Shown: positions 56,234 through 61,799, counted from the first letter of the stretch. The stretch: DNA of 64,000 nt from Paralvinella palmiformis (GCA_025642065.1 JAODUP010000224.1:618501-682500); one strand, 5' to 3'. Notes: generated by a model from the sequence alone, not told the origin. Translations and numbers: made by a program.

Positions 56234-58366
56234 AAATATGGTTCAATCCATTAAGAAAAAGCTCATACTTCAGACAAATAATTATAATAACTGATTAGGA
56301 TATGATTACAAATTGAAAGCAACCCCCCCCCCCAGTAAAGTAATTATAATACTCCTTCAAAGTAGATCTAGGATGGGAGACATATTCTTGTCTCTATGAT
56401 CAGGAGACAATGAATCAACTTTGGATCTGATGGCTCTATCAACTATAAAGGTGTGGGGGGTTCTCTCATCAATATGATAACTACACTTGATACTGCAGAC
56501 AATTAACAACTACTGAAGGATAACCCACAAATAATTAAACTCATCCTCTTTACAATAACATGTTGACCACACACCCATATATATATATATATATATAATT
56601 TTATATATATTTAGAGAGCGAGAGAGATAAAACACAATTAAAATATAGCTGGCAAACAGATGTATACAAAATCAATATGAAATTATTTATTGTATATATA
56701 CAATACATATAGGACTATATTACTATATATGGCAAAATGTATGCTTCTTTACATGAACTTGTACCATCAAACGATGAAAATAAACTTTTCCCTCTTTAAA
56801 AATGTATGTTTCTAGATCCAACTGGCTGGAGACATTTTTTTCACTTATATATGGAAATTTATCTAAGCGAAAAACCACAGCATTTCACGGAAAACAAGAA
56901 TGTCACCAAAAGTGGTATGGAGCCGAGTTGTTTACACTCTGCACTGATACGCCTGAGACATATTACTAATGGAAACAAATCCAACAAATACAGGTATGAA
57001 CCAGATTTGAACCCACAACATAAAAGTTTGCAAAACGGTGTCCTAACTGCTGCACCATTGGAGCGCCATATAAAGTGGTGTGGAAAAGAGGTCATTTATA
57101 AACATTAAGATATTGTAGAGGGATTTTACAAAAAGTGATATCATCTTCAGCAAAGTTTTACAATAGTTTACACAGGAGATGCTGAAGTCATTTATAAACA
57201 TTAAGACATTGTAGGGGGATTTTCCAACAAGTGACATCATCTTCAGCAAGGGTCATCCAATGATCCATGTTTATTAAAACTCAAGAACATCCAAATTGGC
57301 GTGTCGTTCATGCATGTATAAATATAGCCCACACATAACATAAATCCCCAAAACTAGGTCAGTAAGTGAAACAGTTAAGTCGTACAATTTATTAAGTACA
57401 CCCTCAAATGCACTGACAGGTAAACTTCAAACTTTTAATCTAATCGAGTAAATATAAGGTAAACTTCAAATCTAATTAATATTATGAAATGTCGTTAGTT
57501 ACATTTTGTCTGCCACATTATGAAAGAATCTCCTTTCTCTCTTTCACAGTCACACAGACTCTATAAATTTAAATAATATATTACAGATATGCCTCGGTTA
57601 AGAAATAACTACGGTAACTTATTATACTTGTCAAATATGTAGAAGTAACTTGGTATTCAAAAGCACCAGCAATATTTTTCATACATATCTGGCAATAAGT
57701 AAATACCCATTTGACAAATAGTATTATAACAGTCACCTAGAAAAAAAGGTCACTGAACCGTACTGGTGTAAACAAGATGTATTCAAATTTGTTTCAAAAG
57801 TGTCAGGATCAACGTGTGTGTCACTGTGTGTGTGTATGCGCGCGTGTAATATAAACAAACCCGATTAAGTGGACCCCGCTCAACATTGCCACGACTGAAA
57901 TTCCTCAGTAACAAAAAATATACAGACGCAAAGAGCAACGTGCTAATTCGAAATATCAACGCTTAATAAATGCATAATTCATTAGGCATTGCTGTGATTG
58001 CTAGAGAGTTGAAGTTGACAACTAGAGACGAGTTAGCAGTTGCTATACAATGGCTCTGGTTACGTATGTCAAGTACCAGTTCGGACAATTGGCGTACGAT
58101 GACGGCACGAAATCCAGACATTTACCGGGTTGAGGTTCGCCGGATTCCATCGCAATATTATACTGTCACCAGTTAGCACCTGGTGGGCGAAGCGAACTTA
58201 CTTTGTGAGGTGCCTTCAGTAATCGCCAAACTCCGGCTACTTGATTTTGCAACGCAACGTTCTTCAGAAATGTAAACGTCGGCGGTCTGGTTGGTTCCGG
58301 GAAGTTAGTGCTCACAAAAGGATCCGTATCATCGAGGAACTGCACTCGACAAGGAAATGCGGCCAT
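11848..58366 (-). CDS. FHOD: FHOD-family formin (FH1/FH2 domain protein), 23 coding exons, complete
   Basis: Seen: 23 minus-strand exons with GT-AG borders join into one 4962-nt frame, 1653 residues plus stop. Order: GTPase-binding-like fold (1-115), FH3/DID (116-345), serine-rich linker (345-1030), conserved acidic block [15 protein letters not shown] (1034-1048), FH1 (1065-1097), FH2 (about 1119-1515, with [13 protein letters not shown] and GNFLNG), DAD and basic tail (about 1598-1642). Known of the family: FHOD formins bind barbed ends and bundle actin, act in stress fibres and sarcomeres, are autoinhibited by DID-DAD contact, and in human FHOD1 are released by ROCK phosphorylation near the C-terminus. 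Human FHOD1 is about 1160 residues and FHOD3 about 1400-1600; this one is longer through one huge linker exon. It spans 46.5 kb, transcribed toward foxl1. Invertebrates usually have a single FHOD, so FHOD1 versus FHOD3 is not assigned. Untranslated exons and alternative splicing are unknown. Confidence 0.95.
12370..12556 (-). mobile_element. SINE family B copy
   Basis: Ends in the inverted tRNA-like module TTAGATTCGAATACACTATC ... TGCAATGCTTGAGCCACTGTG (B-box GATTCGAATAC-like). Plus-strand left part shows the degraded core with a CATCCGACAAACACAGCTATG counterpart of CATCCCACAAACACGGG. Confidence 0.65.
12875..12905. repeat. (TA)n microsatellite
   Basis: About 15 TA units in FHOD intron 22. 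Confidence 0.9.
13219..13311. repeat. Interrupted (TA)n microsatellite
   Basis: Three TA blocks broken by AAATAA and AAGAA, 92 bp. Confidence 0.9.
14232..14426 (-). CDS. FHOD: FHOD coding exon 22, DAD (residues 1569-1634)
   Basis: 195 nt. Reads [16 protein letters not shown], the amphipathic DAD helix (human DTSDEIMDLLVQSV), then the basic [16 protein letters not shown]1633 matches human FHOD1 S1137, a ROCK site. Donor GTAGGT, phase 1. Read-through past the donor would add 13 foreign residues and stop. Confidence 0.92.
14427..14739 (-). other. FHOD intron 21
   Basis: 313 bp, GTAGGT...GACAG; nothing else seen. Confidence 0.85.
14740..14902 (-). CDS. FHOD: FHOD coding exon 21 (residues 1515-1569)
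   Basis: 163 nt. Reads [20 protein letters not shown] (TEKFS is shared with vertebrate FHODs), then [20 protein letters not shown]. Post-FH2 linker. Donor GTAGGT, phase 1. Confidence 0.92.
14903..15270 (-). other. FHOD intron 20
   Basis: 368 bp, GTTAGT...TTACAG; contains (TA)n at 15147-15181. Confidence 0.85.
15147..15181. repeat. (TA)n microsatellite
   Basis: About 17 TA units. Confidence 0.9.
15271..15463 (-). CDS. FHOD: FHOD coding exon 20, end of FH2 (residues 1450-1514)
   Basis: 193 nt. Reads [31 protein letters not shown], then a Lys/Glu/Arg helix ([17 protein letters not shown]) as in all FHODs. Donor GTTAGT, phase 0. Confidence 0.95.
15717..15840 (-). mobile_element. SINE family B-like copy with (TAA)n tail
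   Basis: The inverted tRNA-like module GGATTTAAATTCACAAACTG ... CTGATCTAACTGCTGTGCC is preceded on the plus strand by (ATT)n, i.e. an AAT-type tail on the minus strand. Confidence 0.6.
15857..15890. repeat. (TA)n microsatellite
   Basis: About 17 units. Confidence 0.9.
16095..16169 (-). CDS. FHOD: FHOD coding exon 19, FH2 (residues 1425-1450)
   Basis: 75 nt. Reads [20 protein letters not shown] then KRVIN, aligning with the FHOD1 stretch [25 protein letters not shown]. Acceptor ATTGACAG, donor GTAAAC; split codons at both ends (AA|A and AG|G) join correctly. Confidence 0.93.
16170..16760 (-). other. FHOD intron 18
   Basis: 591 bp, GTAAGC...GACAG; contains the 14-bp minisatellite at 16266. 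Confidence 0.85.
16266..16314. repeat. 14-bp minisatellite, about 3.5 copies
   Basis: Unit CTGAGGGGTGACTA repeated in tandem without mismatch. Confidence 0.93.
16761..16876 (-). CDS. FHOD: FHOD coding exon 18, FH2 (residues 1387-1425)
   Basis: 116 nt. Reads [20 protein letters not shown] then [12 protein letters not shown], the helical C-terminal part of FH2. Acceptor TTCTCAG, donor GTAAGC, phase 2 (AA). Confidence 0.93.
17086..17165. mobile_element. Possible Tigger/pogo-type terminal repeat fragment
   Basis: TACAGTCTAACCTCACTTTT followed by TGGGACC resembles the CAGTnnAACCTC ends of pogo/Tigger-derived elements, with TA in front as a possible target site. A matching opposite end was not found. 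Confidence 0.35.
18865..18937. repeat. Foldback, 27-nt inverted arms
   Basis: Arms 18865-18891 and 18911-18937 match 25 of 27 as inverted repeats (ATTCTTTTATTTAAC.. / ..GTTAAATAAAAGAAT) around a 19-nt loop. Likely a remnant of a miniature inverted-repeat element, or a hairpin in the FHOD intron. Confidence 0.75.
19410..19707. mobile_element. hAT-like non-autonomous element, CCAGGAC-rich
   Basis: Starts CAGGGTTCATAC and ends GTGCTAACCCTG, so short terminal inverted repeats CAGGGTT. The inside repeats TTCCAGGACTTTCCAGG and TTCAAGGACCT in both orientations. The CAGGGTT end is typical of hAT elements; flanking 8-mers (AATCTATT / TTATTCAT) do not match, so a target-site duplication is not shown. 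Confidence 0.55.
19960..20121 (-). CDS. FHOD: FHOD coding exon 17, FH2 (residues 1333-1386)
   Basis: 54 codons, phase 0-0. Reads [20 protein letters not shown], the segment that carries the second conserved actin-binding lysine of FH2, then [20 protein letters not shown]. Donor GTATGC. Confidence 0.95.
20309..20428 (-). CDS. FHOD: FHOD coding exon 16, FH2 with GNFLNG (residues 1293-1332)
   Basis: 40 codons, phase 0-0. Reads [10 protein letters not shown] ... [20 protein letters not shown] (1325-1330) is the invariant GNxxN FH2 motif. Acceptor TTTCCCAG, donor GTAAGT. Confidence 0.95.
20429..20757 (-). other. FHOD intron 15
   Basis: 329 bp, GTGAGT...CCCAG; a short CA run near 20530 and nothing else. 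Confidence 0.85.
20758..20943 (-). CDS. FHOD: FHOD coding exon 15, FH2 (residues 1231-1292)
   Basis: 62 codons, phase 0-0. Reads [28 protein letters not shown] and [12 protein letters not shown], closely matching human FHOD1 ([32 protein letters not shown]). Donor GTGAGT. Confidence 0.95.
20944..21383 (-). other. FHOD intron 14
   Basis: 440 bp, GTAAGT...CTACAG; (CA)n at 21341-21370 close to the donor of exon 14. Confidence 0.85.
21384..21536 (-). CDS. FHOD: FHOD coding exon 14, FH2 (residues 1180-1230)
   Basis: 51 codons, phase 0-0. Reads [20 protein letters not shown], the FHOD-specific form of the FH2 knob motif with its actin-contacting isoleucine, then MNREGIE. Acceptor GGGAGCAG, donor GTAAGT. 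Confidence 0.95.
22500..22645 (-). mobile_element. SINE family B copy
   Basis: Core TAAGACATATGGCAGAG followed by the inverted tRNA-like head GATTTGAACTCACAAACTGG ... GTGCAATGCTTTAACCA. Confidence 0.68.
22952..23000. repeat. 24-bp direct repeat, two copies
   Basis: AACTTATGTAATGCACTCTTATA occurs twice back to back (22952 and 22976). Confidence 0.9.
23923..24091 (-). other. Unassigned 56-codon open frame behind a splice acceptor
   Basis: On the minus strand a pyrimidine-rich CATCAG acceptor (AG at 24092-24093) is followed by 56 open codons up to TAA at 23920-23922; GTAACG at 23936 could be a donor. The reading ([43 protein letters not shown]) looks protein-like with balanced composition, unlike the AT-rich frames around it. 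Its phase does not fit between FHOD exons 13 and 14; if spliced after exon 13 it would stop after WIPSLW. I do not recognise the family. It could be a nested gene's exon, a FHOD poison exon or a retrocopy. Confidence 0.35.
24191..24336 (-). mobile_element. SINE family A copy
   Basis: Minus-strand orientation: head CTCCGTGGTCTAGCGTG, B-box-like TTTGAATCTCGG, TGGGCATACCTGAAGG, TTTCATCTTTGACTTCA, then CCATTTAGCCTACCATGTGC and CCATAAAACATCAATCA. Same order as the copies at 31668 and 37655. Confidence 0.85.
24735..24880 (-). mobile_element. SINE family B, tail and core only
   Basis: GTGAGTGATTGCTTTGGTAC, TCACACCTGGAATATATATG, GCCTTTATTACAGGATGAAACA match the plus-strand order of the other B copies, but the tRNA-like head is missing. 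Confidence 0.55.
27112..28106 (-). CDS. FHOD: FHOD coding exon 13: linker end, FH1, start of FH2 (residues 848-1179)
   Basis: 995 nt. Contains a basic start ([15 protein letters not shown]), the conserved pre-FH1 block [18 protein letters not shown]1 at 1065-1097 with proline runs of 7, 4, 5 and 9 (profilin-binding), and the FH2 start [17 protein letters not shown]2 lasso/linker ends at ELKTK. Donor GTTAGT, phase 0. Antisense glycine-rich frames over this exon are shadows. Confidence 0.95.
28107..28826 (-). other. FHOD intron 12
   Basis: 720 bp, GTAGGT...TTTCAG, with a short (CA)n at 28241-28263. Confidence 0.85.
28827..30128 (-). CDS. FHOD: FHOD coding exon 12, giant serine-rich linker (residues 414-848)
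   Basis: 1302 nt in one exon, phase 1 on both sides and divisible by three, so it is cassette-capable. Starts basic with a likely short helix ([19 protein letters not shown]), then about 400 residues of low-complexity Ser/Asp/Asn/Gln sequence with many SQ and DSS pairs, and one hydrophobic island ([12 protein letters not shown]). No domain recognised. Acceptor CCTTCAG; donor GTAGGT. In vertebrate FHODs the same region is also the alternatively spliced, least conserved part. Confidence 0.9.
30129..31476 (-). other. FHOD intron 11
   Basis: 1.35 kb, GTGCGT...CTTCAG, with a compound (TG)n(TA)n(TG)n microsatellite at 31190-31305 and no exon-like frame. Confidence 0.85.
31190..31305. repeat. Compound (TG)n(TA)n(TG)n microsatellite
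   Basis: About 115 bp of alternating purine/pyrimidine with minor breaks. Confidence 0.9.
31477..31562 (-). CDS. FHOD: FHOD coding exon 11 (residues 385-414)
   Basis: 86 nt. Reads [20 protein letters not shown] then IQQQQQQK: proline-rich, then a glutamine run encoded by CAA/CAG repeats, so length may vary between alleles. Acceptor TATTTTAG, donor GTGCGT. No close vertebrate counterpart recognised. Confidence 0.85.
31668..31835 (+). mobile_element. SINE family A, best-preserved copy
   Basis: A-box TGGTCTAGCGG (31675-31685) fits the tRNA pol III consensus exactly; B-box-like GTTTGAATCTC at 31718-31728. Then GTGTTTCATCTCTGACTTCA, CTCGGCCCATTTAGCC and CATGTGCACAAAA. tRNA-derived, opposite in strand to FHOD. 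Confidence 0.88.
32371..33175. mobile_element. Non-autonomous hAT element 1 (805 bp) with 8-bp TSD
   Basis: Left end CAGACATGGGGTCAATTC, right end GAATTGACCCCATATCTG: inverted repeats with one mismatch over 18 bp. The flanks carry the same 8 bp, GTTTGTCC, at 32363-32370 and 33176-33183. Eight-base duplications and CAG ends define hAT elements. Subterminal AATTCCAATTCCA motifs repeat. No transposase frame; a (TA)n run sits at 32779-32817. A second copy is at 35347. Confidence 0.9.
32779..32817. repeat. (TA)n microsatellite
   Basis: About 19 TA units inside hAT element 1. Confidence 0.9.
33236..33358 (-). CDS. FHOD: FHOD coding exon 10 (residues 344-385)
   Basis: 123 nt, phase 2 on both sides, so it could be skipped without a frameshift. 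Basic and Ser-rich ([19 protein letters not shown]); RRHS fits a basophilic kinase site. It corresponds in position to the RKPSSEEGKRSRRS stretch of FHOD1. Confidence 0.88.
33496..33531. repeat. (TA)n microsatellite
   Basis: About 18 TA units. Confidence 0.9.
33769..33838. repeat. 14-bp minisatellite, 5 copies
   Basis: GACTTATAATAACA five times in perfect tandem. Confidence 0.95.
35347..35722. mobile_element. Non-autonomous hAT element 2 (376 bp) with 8-bp TSD
   Basis: Left end CAAACATGGGGTCAAT, right end ATTGATCCCATGTCTG. Flanks are both CTCTGGGT (35339-35346 and 35723-35730). The inside shares GAAATATTTC.., AATCCTACTTGGAATATAAA and CTCCGAGTA-type motifs with element 1 but in opposite orientation, so it is a shorter, inverted relative. 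Confidence 0.9.
36318..36526 (-). CDS. FHOD: FHOD coding exon 9 (residues 275-344)
   Basis: 209 nt. Reads [20 protein letters not shown], almost identical to the vertebrate [12 protein letters not shown]...QGME block, then the helical end of the DID ([17 protein letters not shown]). Donor GTATGC, phase 2. Confidence 0.95.
36527..36945 (-). other. FHOD intron 8
   Basis: 419 bp, GTCAGT...TTGCAG; nothing else seen. Confidence 0.85.
36946..37040 (-). CDS. FHOD: FHOD coding exon 8 (residues 243-274)
   Basis: 95 nt. Reads [20 protein letters not shown] then [11 protein letters not shown], the DID core. Acceptor ATCATCAG, donor GTCAGT, phase 0. Confidence 0.94.
37600..37915 (-). mobile_element. 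SINE family B split by a family A SINE
   Basis: Left: B core ATCACTGGGACATATGGCC (about 37605). Right: B head AAACAAATCCCCCCAAAACA, CACGATTCAAACCCTTACCC, CACTGTGCTGTTGGGGTGCC (37835-37915). Between them sits a complete family A copy (37655-37833). Confidence 0.6.
37655..37833 (-). mobile_element. SINE family A copy
   Basis: TGATGTTTTATGGCTACTTT, GTGCACATGGTAGGCTAAAT, TCAAAGATGAAACACTCTTC, ATATGCCCATTCGAGATTCG, then the inverted head ACTACCAATTAGACCATGGA. Lies between two parts of a B copy. Confidence 0.85.
38283..38394 (-). CDS. FHOD: FHOD coding exon 7 (residues 206-243)
   Basis: 112 nt. Reads [19 protein letters not shown] and [16 protein letters not shown], one of the best conserved DID blocks. 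Acceptor TTTTCTAG, donor GTAAGT. Confidence 0.95.
38605..38699 (-). CDS. FHOD: FHOD coding exon 6 (residues 174-205)
   Basis: 95 nt. Reads [18 protein letters not shown] then [13 protein letters not shown], matching the FHOD1 stretch LGQLMLFVDGMLGVVAH. Donor GTGAGC, phase 0. Confidence 0.94.
38700..39430 (-). other. FHOD intron 5
   Basis: 731 bp, GTAAAC...CTTCAG; short CA/TG runs only. Confidence 0.85.
39431..39536 (-). CDS. FHOD: FHOD coding exon 5 (residues 139-174)
   Basis: 106 nt. Reads [20 protein letters not shown] ... YQNYTLR, an armadillo-like DID repeat. Acceptor TTATTCAG, donor GTAAAC, phase 1. Confidence 0.94.
39537..39995 (-). other. FHOD intron 4
   Basis: 459 bp, GTGAGT...ATTCAG; nothing else seen. 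Confidence 0.85.
39996..40063 (-). CDS. FHOD: FHOD coding exon 4 (residues 116-138)
   Basis: 68 nt. Reads [20 protein letters not shown] then IFQ, the first DID helix pair. The acceptor is CTGCAG; a second AG two bases on (40062-40063) would break the frame. A G-rich tract lies about 110 nt upstream on the transcript. Confidence 0.93.
40171..40190 (-). other. G-rich tract, possible RNA G-quadruplex
   Basis: The plus strand is C7-T-C8-T-C3, so the FHOD transcript has runs of 3, 8 and 7 G about 110 nt before the exon 4 acceptor. This can form a quadruplex (inference). Confidence 0.4.
40647..40721. repeat. (TA)n microsatellite
   Basis: Two TA blocks, about 75 bp, interrupted once by AAAA. Confidence 0.9.
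41051..41083. repeat. (TA)n microsatellite
   Basis: About 16 TA units. Confidence 0.9.
41258..41420 (+). promoter_or_regulatory. ATGTGAAC cluster with CRE-like site and TATA box
   Basis: ATGTGAAC occurs four times between about 41262 and 41341, followed by ATGTGACGTAAT (CRE-like) and CTCTATAAAATACG with TCAGCA about 15 bp on, an initiator-like start. Arrangement is that of a pol II promoter on the plus strand, opposite to FHOD. It may be a solo LTR of a retrotransposon or a genuine internal promoter; no downstream frame was found. Confidence 0.4.
41945..42840 (-). mobile_element. LINE (CR1/L2-like) reverse-transcriptase C-terminus, decayed
   Basis: Minus-strand pieces in order: [35 protein letters not shown], then [20 protein letters not shown] and a stop, with frameshifts and stops between them. 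This is the characteristic C-terminal region of CR1/L2-group ORF2 (LGVxxDSxLxF, LxxSRLDYCNxLL, AFSVAxPxLWNSLP). It ends in a (TTA)n tail near 41950. 5'-truncated and non-functional; same strand as FHOD. Confidence 0.85.
43272..43330 (-). CDS. FHOD: FHOD coding exon 3 (residues 96-115)
   Basis: Only 59 nt, flanked by 10.1 and 3.2 kb introns. Reads [19 protein letters not shown], the conserved ILRTQLSVRVNAIL segment linking the N-terminal fold to the DID. The split codons at both ends join correctly with exons 2 and 4. Confidence 0.93.
44925..45055 (+). mobile_element. Probable LINE 3' tail
   Basis: GGCTACATTGGTCCCCCAAT, ATTGGAAATAAATACTACTA ending in (CTA)n resembles the 3' UTR of a non-LTR element with microsatellite tail. 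No coding part kept. Confidence 0.4.
45780..46110. other. GC- and CpG-richer island inside FHOD intron 2
   Basis: A 330-bp block with many CG dinucleotides stands out from AT-rich surroundings. Overlapping open frames exist on the minus strand (to about 74 codons) but match nothing. Candidate alternative promoter, enhancer or old insertion. Confidence 0.4.
47620..47760 (+). mobile_element. SINE family B, tail and core only, plus strand
   Basis: GTGGGATGTTTCATCCACCA, AATAAAGGACTG, then (CACT)n. This is the reverse complement of the order in the 24735 copy. Confidence 0.5.
49754..49794. repeat. (TA)n microsatellite
   Basis: About 20 TA units. Confidence 0.9.
50129..50195. repeat. (CT)n(GT)n microsatellite
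   Basis: (CT)13 or so followed by (GT)n and a second CT run. Confidence 0.88.
53411..53532 (-). CDS. FHOD: FHOD coding exon 2 (residues 56-96)
   Basis: 122 nt. Reads [13 protein letters not shown] ... [15 protein letters not shown], matching the second half of the FHOD GTPase-binding-like fold. Acceptor TTTCCAG, donor GTAAGT, ends in phase 2 (TC). Confidence 0.93.
55764..55975. repeat. Tandem repeat of about 55 bp, 4 copies
   Basis: Each copy has GGGGTGACACCTATATCAGG (or close) then TAGAAGAGAGTCCCTTTAAA. The array starts right at a family B SINE core (CAGCTGGGAAATATGGCTGA at about 55743), so it probably grew from the SINE. Confidence 0.88.
56206..56232. repeat. (CT)n(TA)n microsatellite
   Basis: Short CT run followed by about 13 TA units. 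Confidence 0.88.
56975..57066 (-). mobile_element. SINE family B, head only
   Basis: Inverted tRNA-like head: GGTATGAACCAGATTTGAAC, CCACAACATAAAAGTTTGC, CTAACTGCTGCACCATTGGA. Confidence 0.6.
57092..57250. repeat. Duplicated 60-bp block
   Basis: GTCATTTATAAACATTAAGA ... GTAGAGGGATTTTAC ... ATCATCTTCAGCAA occurs at 57092 and 57187 with few differences. Confidence 0.9.
58202..58366 (-). CDS. FHOD: FHOD coding exon 1 (residues 1-55)
   Basis: Starts at ATG in the good context ACAAAATGG; an in-frame TGA (58373-58375) lies 9 nt upstream, so this is the true start of the frame. Motifs [10 protein letters not shown] and [12 protein letters not shown] are the FHOD N-terminal signature (start of the ubiquitin-like GTPase-binding fold). 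Donor GTAAGT, phase 0. Confidence 0.93.
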
Positions 58367-58700
58367 TTTGTATCATATTAACGACCCGATGGTGCGTAAA
58401 CTCCTATCGAATCCTAGCCATTTTCCGACCTGTCATTCTTGTATACCATCCTGCGCCGCTGCACCGCCGTGTGTGTGCTGGGGTCTTTTCTCGACGCGGC
58501 GCAAAGTAGTTCCGAACATACTTGAAATTCTTGCGCAGTATCTCGGTGTCCGATTTAGTTGGTTTTCAGATTGATAATTTATCTAATTTCGTAGATCATG
58601 GGTGATCGCAAATGACGGTATCTTCGCCCATGTTCCAACAGTTTCGACCATATCACTGACACACTGCACTGCACCGTACCTAAGCAGCTACCTGGCGTAG
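58367..58700 (-). promoter_or_regulatory. Putative FHOD 5' UTR / promoter region
   Basis: Lies directly upstream of the FHOD start codon and is richer in G+C and CG pairs than most of the window (e.g. TTCTCGACGCGGCGC near 58490). No TATA box at a usable place. If FHOD has an untranslated first exon further upstream, this would be intron instead. Confidence 0.3.
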
Positions 58701-60600
58701 GAATACCGTTATGACGTATATTATCCAGCCAGGGAATCCCTCTCGAACGAGATCATTTCTTTCCAGGAGCGGCTTAACCCTTTGTGCATTAACCAATTTG
58801 TTGGATGGATGGATGGATGGATGTCGCTGACCAGATAAGCGAAAAAAATTATAACCCAAATAGCTGTACGGATCAGGTACGATAAAAGAACGGACTCTGA
58901 GTAACAGCACAGGTATTTACAGGTGTTATTTATAAACAAACCCGAAAACTGATTACGCGGCGATTCCCCCGGTTTCTTTATACACTCACCGACTGACACA
59001 GTTTAATCTATTCCCCGCATTTTTTACACTTTTGTAAATAAACACTGCTGGGTGTTTTATTTTTGTGTTGTTCATGTCGTCAGATTTTCATTCCAAAGGA
59101 AATTTTTCACCAGATTTGTTTTATACAAAACTAATGCCATAATTAATGAAACATGAAATAATGATCAGGAAGAGGTGTAAGGAAATTTTCTAAATACTTG
59201 ATTAATTTATAATTAACTCTCGACAAAAACAAATTAAACATCTACCATTAAAACTCAGTGGGGGAAAACGTCCCCCCACCCCTTGCAATTCCATCCACTT
59301 TTCAAGTTCACCTGTACTGAGCCCGATATAAGTTTTACGTGTAAGTGTCGGTAAGGAGAGATAACATAAATGCTAGAAGTTACTAATTACTCATCCATTT
59401 CTACATCTTTACAGAGGAAAGTTCCACCACAGATGAAATGCGTTCAGTAAATAATGATAAATCAGGAGTCACTGACGTACTCACATCCCATGATACACTT
59501 GTATATCATAGGCTGGTGTATGTCGGGGTTTGTTAAAGGCGCGCGCGCTTAAAAACAAATAGTTCGGCCTGTTTAGACAGGACCCGCTGACGTCACTGAG
59601 GGAAAAAACCGAGGTTCAAATGGGAATTCTACGCAGTAAGAAGTTTTTCTCGAGACGGGGAATGTATTTTCTTTCAGAAAGCCTAAGAACAATTTAAATA
59701 GAGCCCAGTCTGGTCATTATCAAGTTTATCTCGTAGATATCAGCCAGCCACAGTTCTGCGTTTGTTAATTACCTTATGTTTGGTGGAGAAGGGGGGGGTT
59801 GTTGTTAAACAAACAGTGATATATTTATTAATATTTTGTTATTGTTCGTTGGTGCGTTCCTCGCTTATAGTGTGTAATACGGACTTGTACGATAATTAAT
59901 ATATAATATTAATTAACATAACAACAATTATGCTTAGATATTATAAGGCACAAAAATAGGACTTCAAGAAGTTTTGGTTTAAAAAATATCCAGTGTTATC
60001 ATCATCATCATCATCCATTGGGGAAAATTGATAAATAATTAATTGTATTTTACTGTTTGTAGTTTGAGGGTTGACCTCCACCCTGACTTTCGTTTATTGG
60101 CCACAGCATCTAGATATAAATAATTAAAATACACCCAAAGCACCCCAACCTCCGAACTCGGAAGGTTGTGAAACTGCTTCGCATCTCTACTCGTCGTGGT
60201 CAGCGTCGCTTGGCGTTAAGCGGACGTCTCACATTATAGATAATGATGTTTCAAATTATTGATAAAGATCTATCGCAGACAGACAGACATCTTTTGTGGC
60301 CAGACGTCAGTTATAGTTAAATGGCCTAAAATATGCCAAAAATCGTTCTCAAAGAAATGACTGGAAAACTCCCAAAACTCGTATAATTGTCCGGGTCGGC
60401 CTGATCTGGATCATTGTTTAGACACTATCAAAGCCCGGATCATCATCATCATCGTCGTCATCATCATCATTATTATTATTATTATTATCGTTACCATCTT
60501 AATTATCTTATTATCGGTAGGGGGTAATCTGAGTACAAACGTAAACTTTTCTCCACTCAGTCCGGTTTATCAGGTTTTAACACGGCTGTACGTACATGCG

Positions 60601-60681
<81 letters not shown>

Positions 60682-61065
60682 CACACACACACATATATAT
60701 ATATATATACACACGACCAAAAACGCTTGACCCAAGGAGGTGGCCGTGGTTCGTCGTAGCTAAACAAATGGGCCTGTTTTCTACCCCGTCCCATAAGATG
60801 TTGTCCACAAGATGGCGTTAGTCGAGACACGTCCTAAGTTCGTGATACACCTCCAAGCCGTCGTCCCCCCCCCCCCACACACACCCACACTTCTCGGTAA
60901 TCGTTTTCCGGATGTCGCGTTCACCCAAATCTACATAATTATTGTTTTATCGGCATAAATTATGTTTATCTTGTAATGGATCATCTCAGTATGCGCAGTA
61001 TGCATATGATGGTCTCTCGTTTAACATGGCATTAGTCTAATTCGGCGAGATGTCATAATTCTTTG
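58701..61065. other. FHOD 5' flank, no gene seen
   Basis: AT-rich with (TGGA)n at 58803, (ATC)n/(ATT)n at 60440-60490 and the long CA array at 60599. No splice-flanked coding frame recognised on either strand. Confidence 0.55.
60599..60711. repeat. (CG)n(CA)n(TA)n array, about 113 bp
   Basis: Nearly unbroken alternating purine-pyrimidine: (CG)5, about 40 CA units with one slip, (TA)8, (CA)3. Confidence 0.93.
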
Positions 61066-61071
61066 GCCACA

Positions 61072-61200
61072 TGGGGTAGAGTGTGAGACTATTTACCTAT
61101 GGCTATAGTCATTCTGTGCGGGAGGTCGCGGGTTCGCGCCTTGACCGTGGTACTATAGTAGGATGAGTTTTACCTCCAGCCAGGCAACTGGGAAGGTTTT
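61072..61200 (+). mobile_element. tRNA-like SINE fragment, third family
   Basis: GGTAGAGTGTGAGAC and, 50 bp on, a B-box-like GGTCGCGGGTTCGCGCC, then ACTATAGTAGGATGAG. Only one copy in the window, so the family is uncertain; it does not fold as a complete tRNA. Confidence 0.45.
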
Positions 61201-61799
61201 CTCCACCGAATGTACCATATATTCTATATTCTAAAGCTGAAATACCGATTATTCAATCACTCTATAATAAACCAATCGGAAGGGTACGACGAACCCGCTT
61301 TAAAAGACTACCGGCCTTTAAAGTCGACTTAACGCCAACACTCCTGGTCTCGCAAAACAGGTTCCCTTGCGCATAAATACCGATTTAGCTAAGAACGCCG
61401 CGTGCCGCTTTAAAAGTGTTCGCCGCCGAGTTCGAATCGTCATCGTCACATGTTCCGATGTTGACATATAAACGTCCGATTGAGTGTACTGTACATTCCG
61501 TGGCGTGTTTTTGTGCTGCGATGACGGTTATTTCTGTTCAGCTCCGTACTTGAACAAAATGTCAAGCGGGAAGTGACAAAGTACAAGGTATGTGACATTT
61601 TCTACATAACTGCGTGTACCTTATTTTTTTGTCGGGCGCACTTCACGTGCTACACTGTAGTACCATCGGCGCGATTATATGTGAAGTGCCAAAAAAACAA
61701 ACCTAAGAGACGATATCTCAAGATTACAGTGTATAAACGTGATATAATTGTATAATTATATTTATTTGCGGGAGATGCTGTATATTTTGGCGAGAGAGT

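Larger units (their letters stand above)
53533..58201 (-). other. FHOD intron 1
   Basis: 4.7 kb, GTAAGT...TTCCAG. Contains a 55-bp tandem repeat (55764), a duplicated 60-bp block (57092), SINE pieces and TA/CT microsatellites. No exon-like frame. Confidence 0.85.

Noticed and set aside
58308..58574. 88-codon plus-strand frame over FHOD exon 1
   Set aside because: Antisense to the conserved FHOD N-terminus; no independent support.
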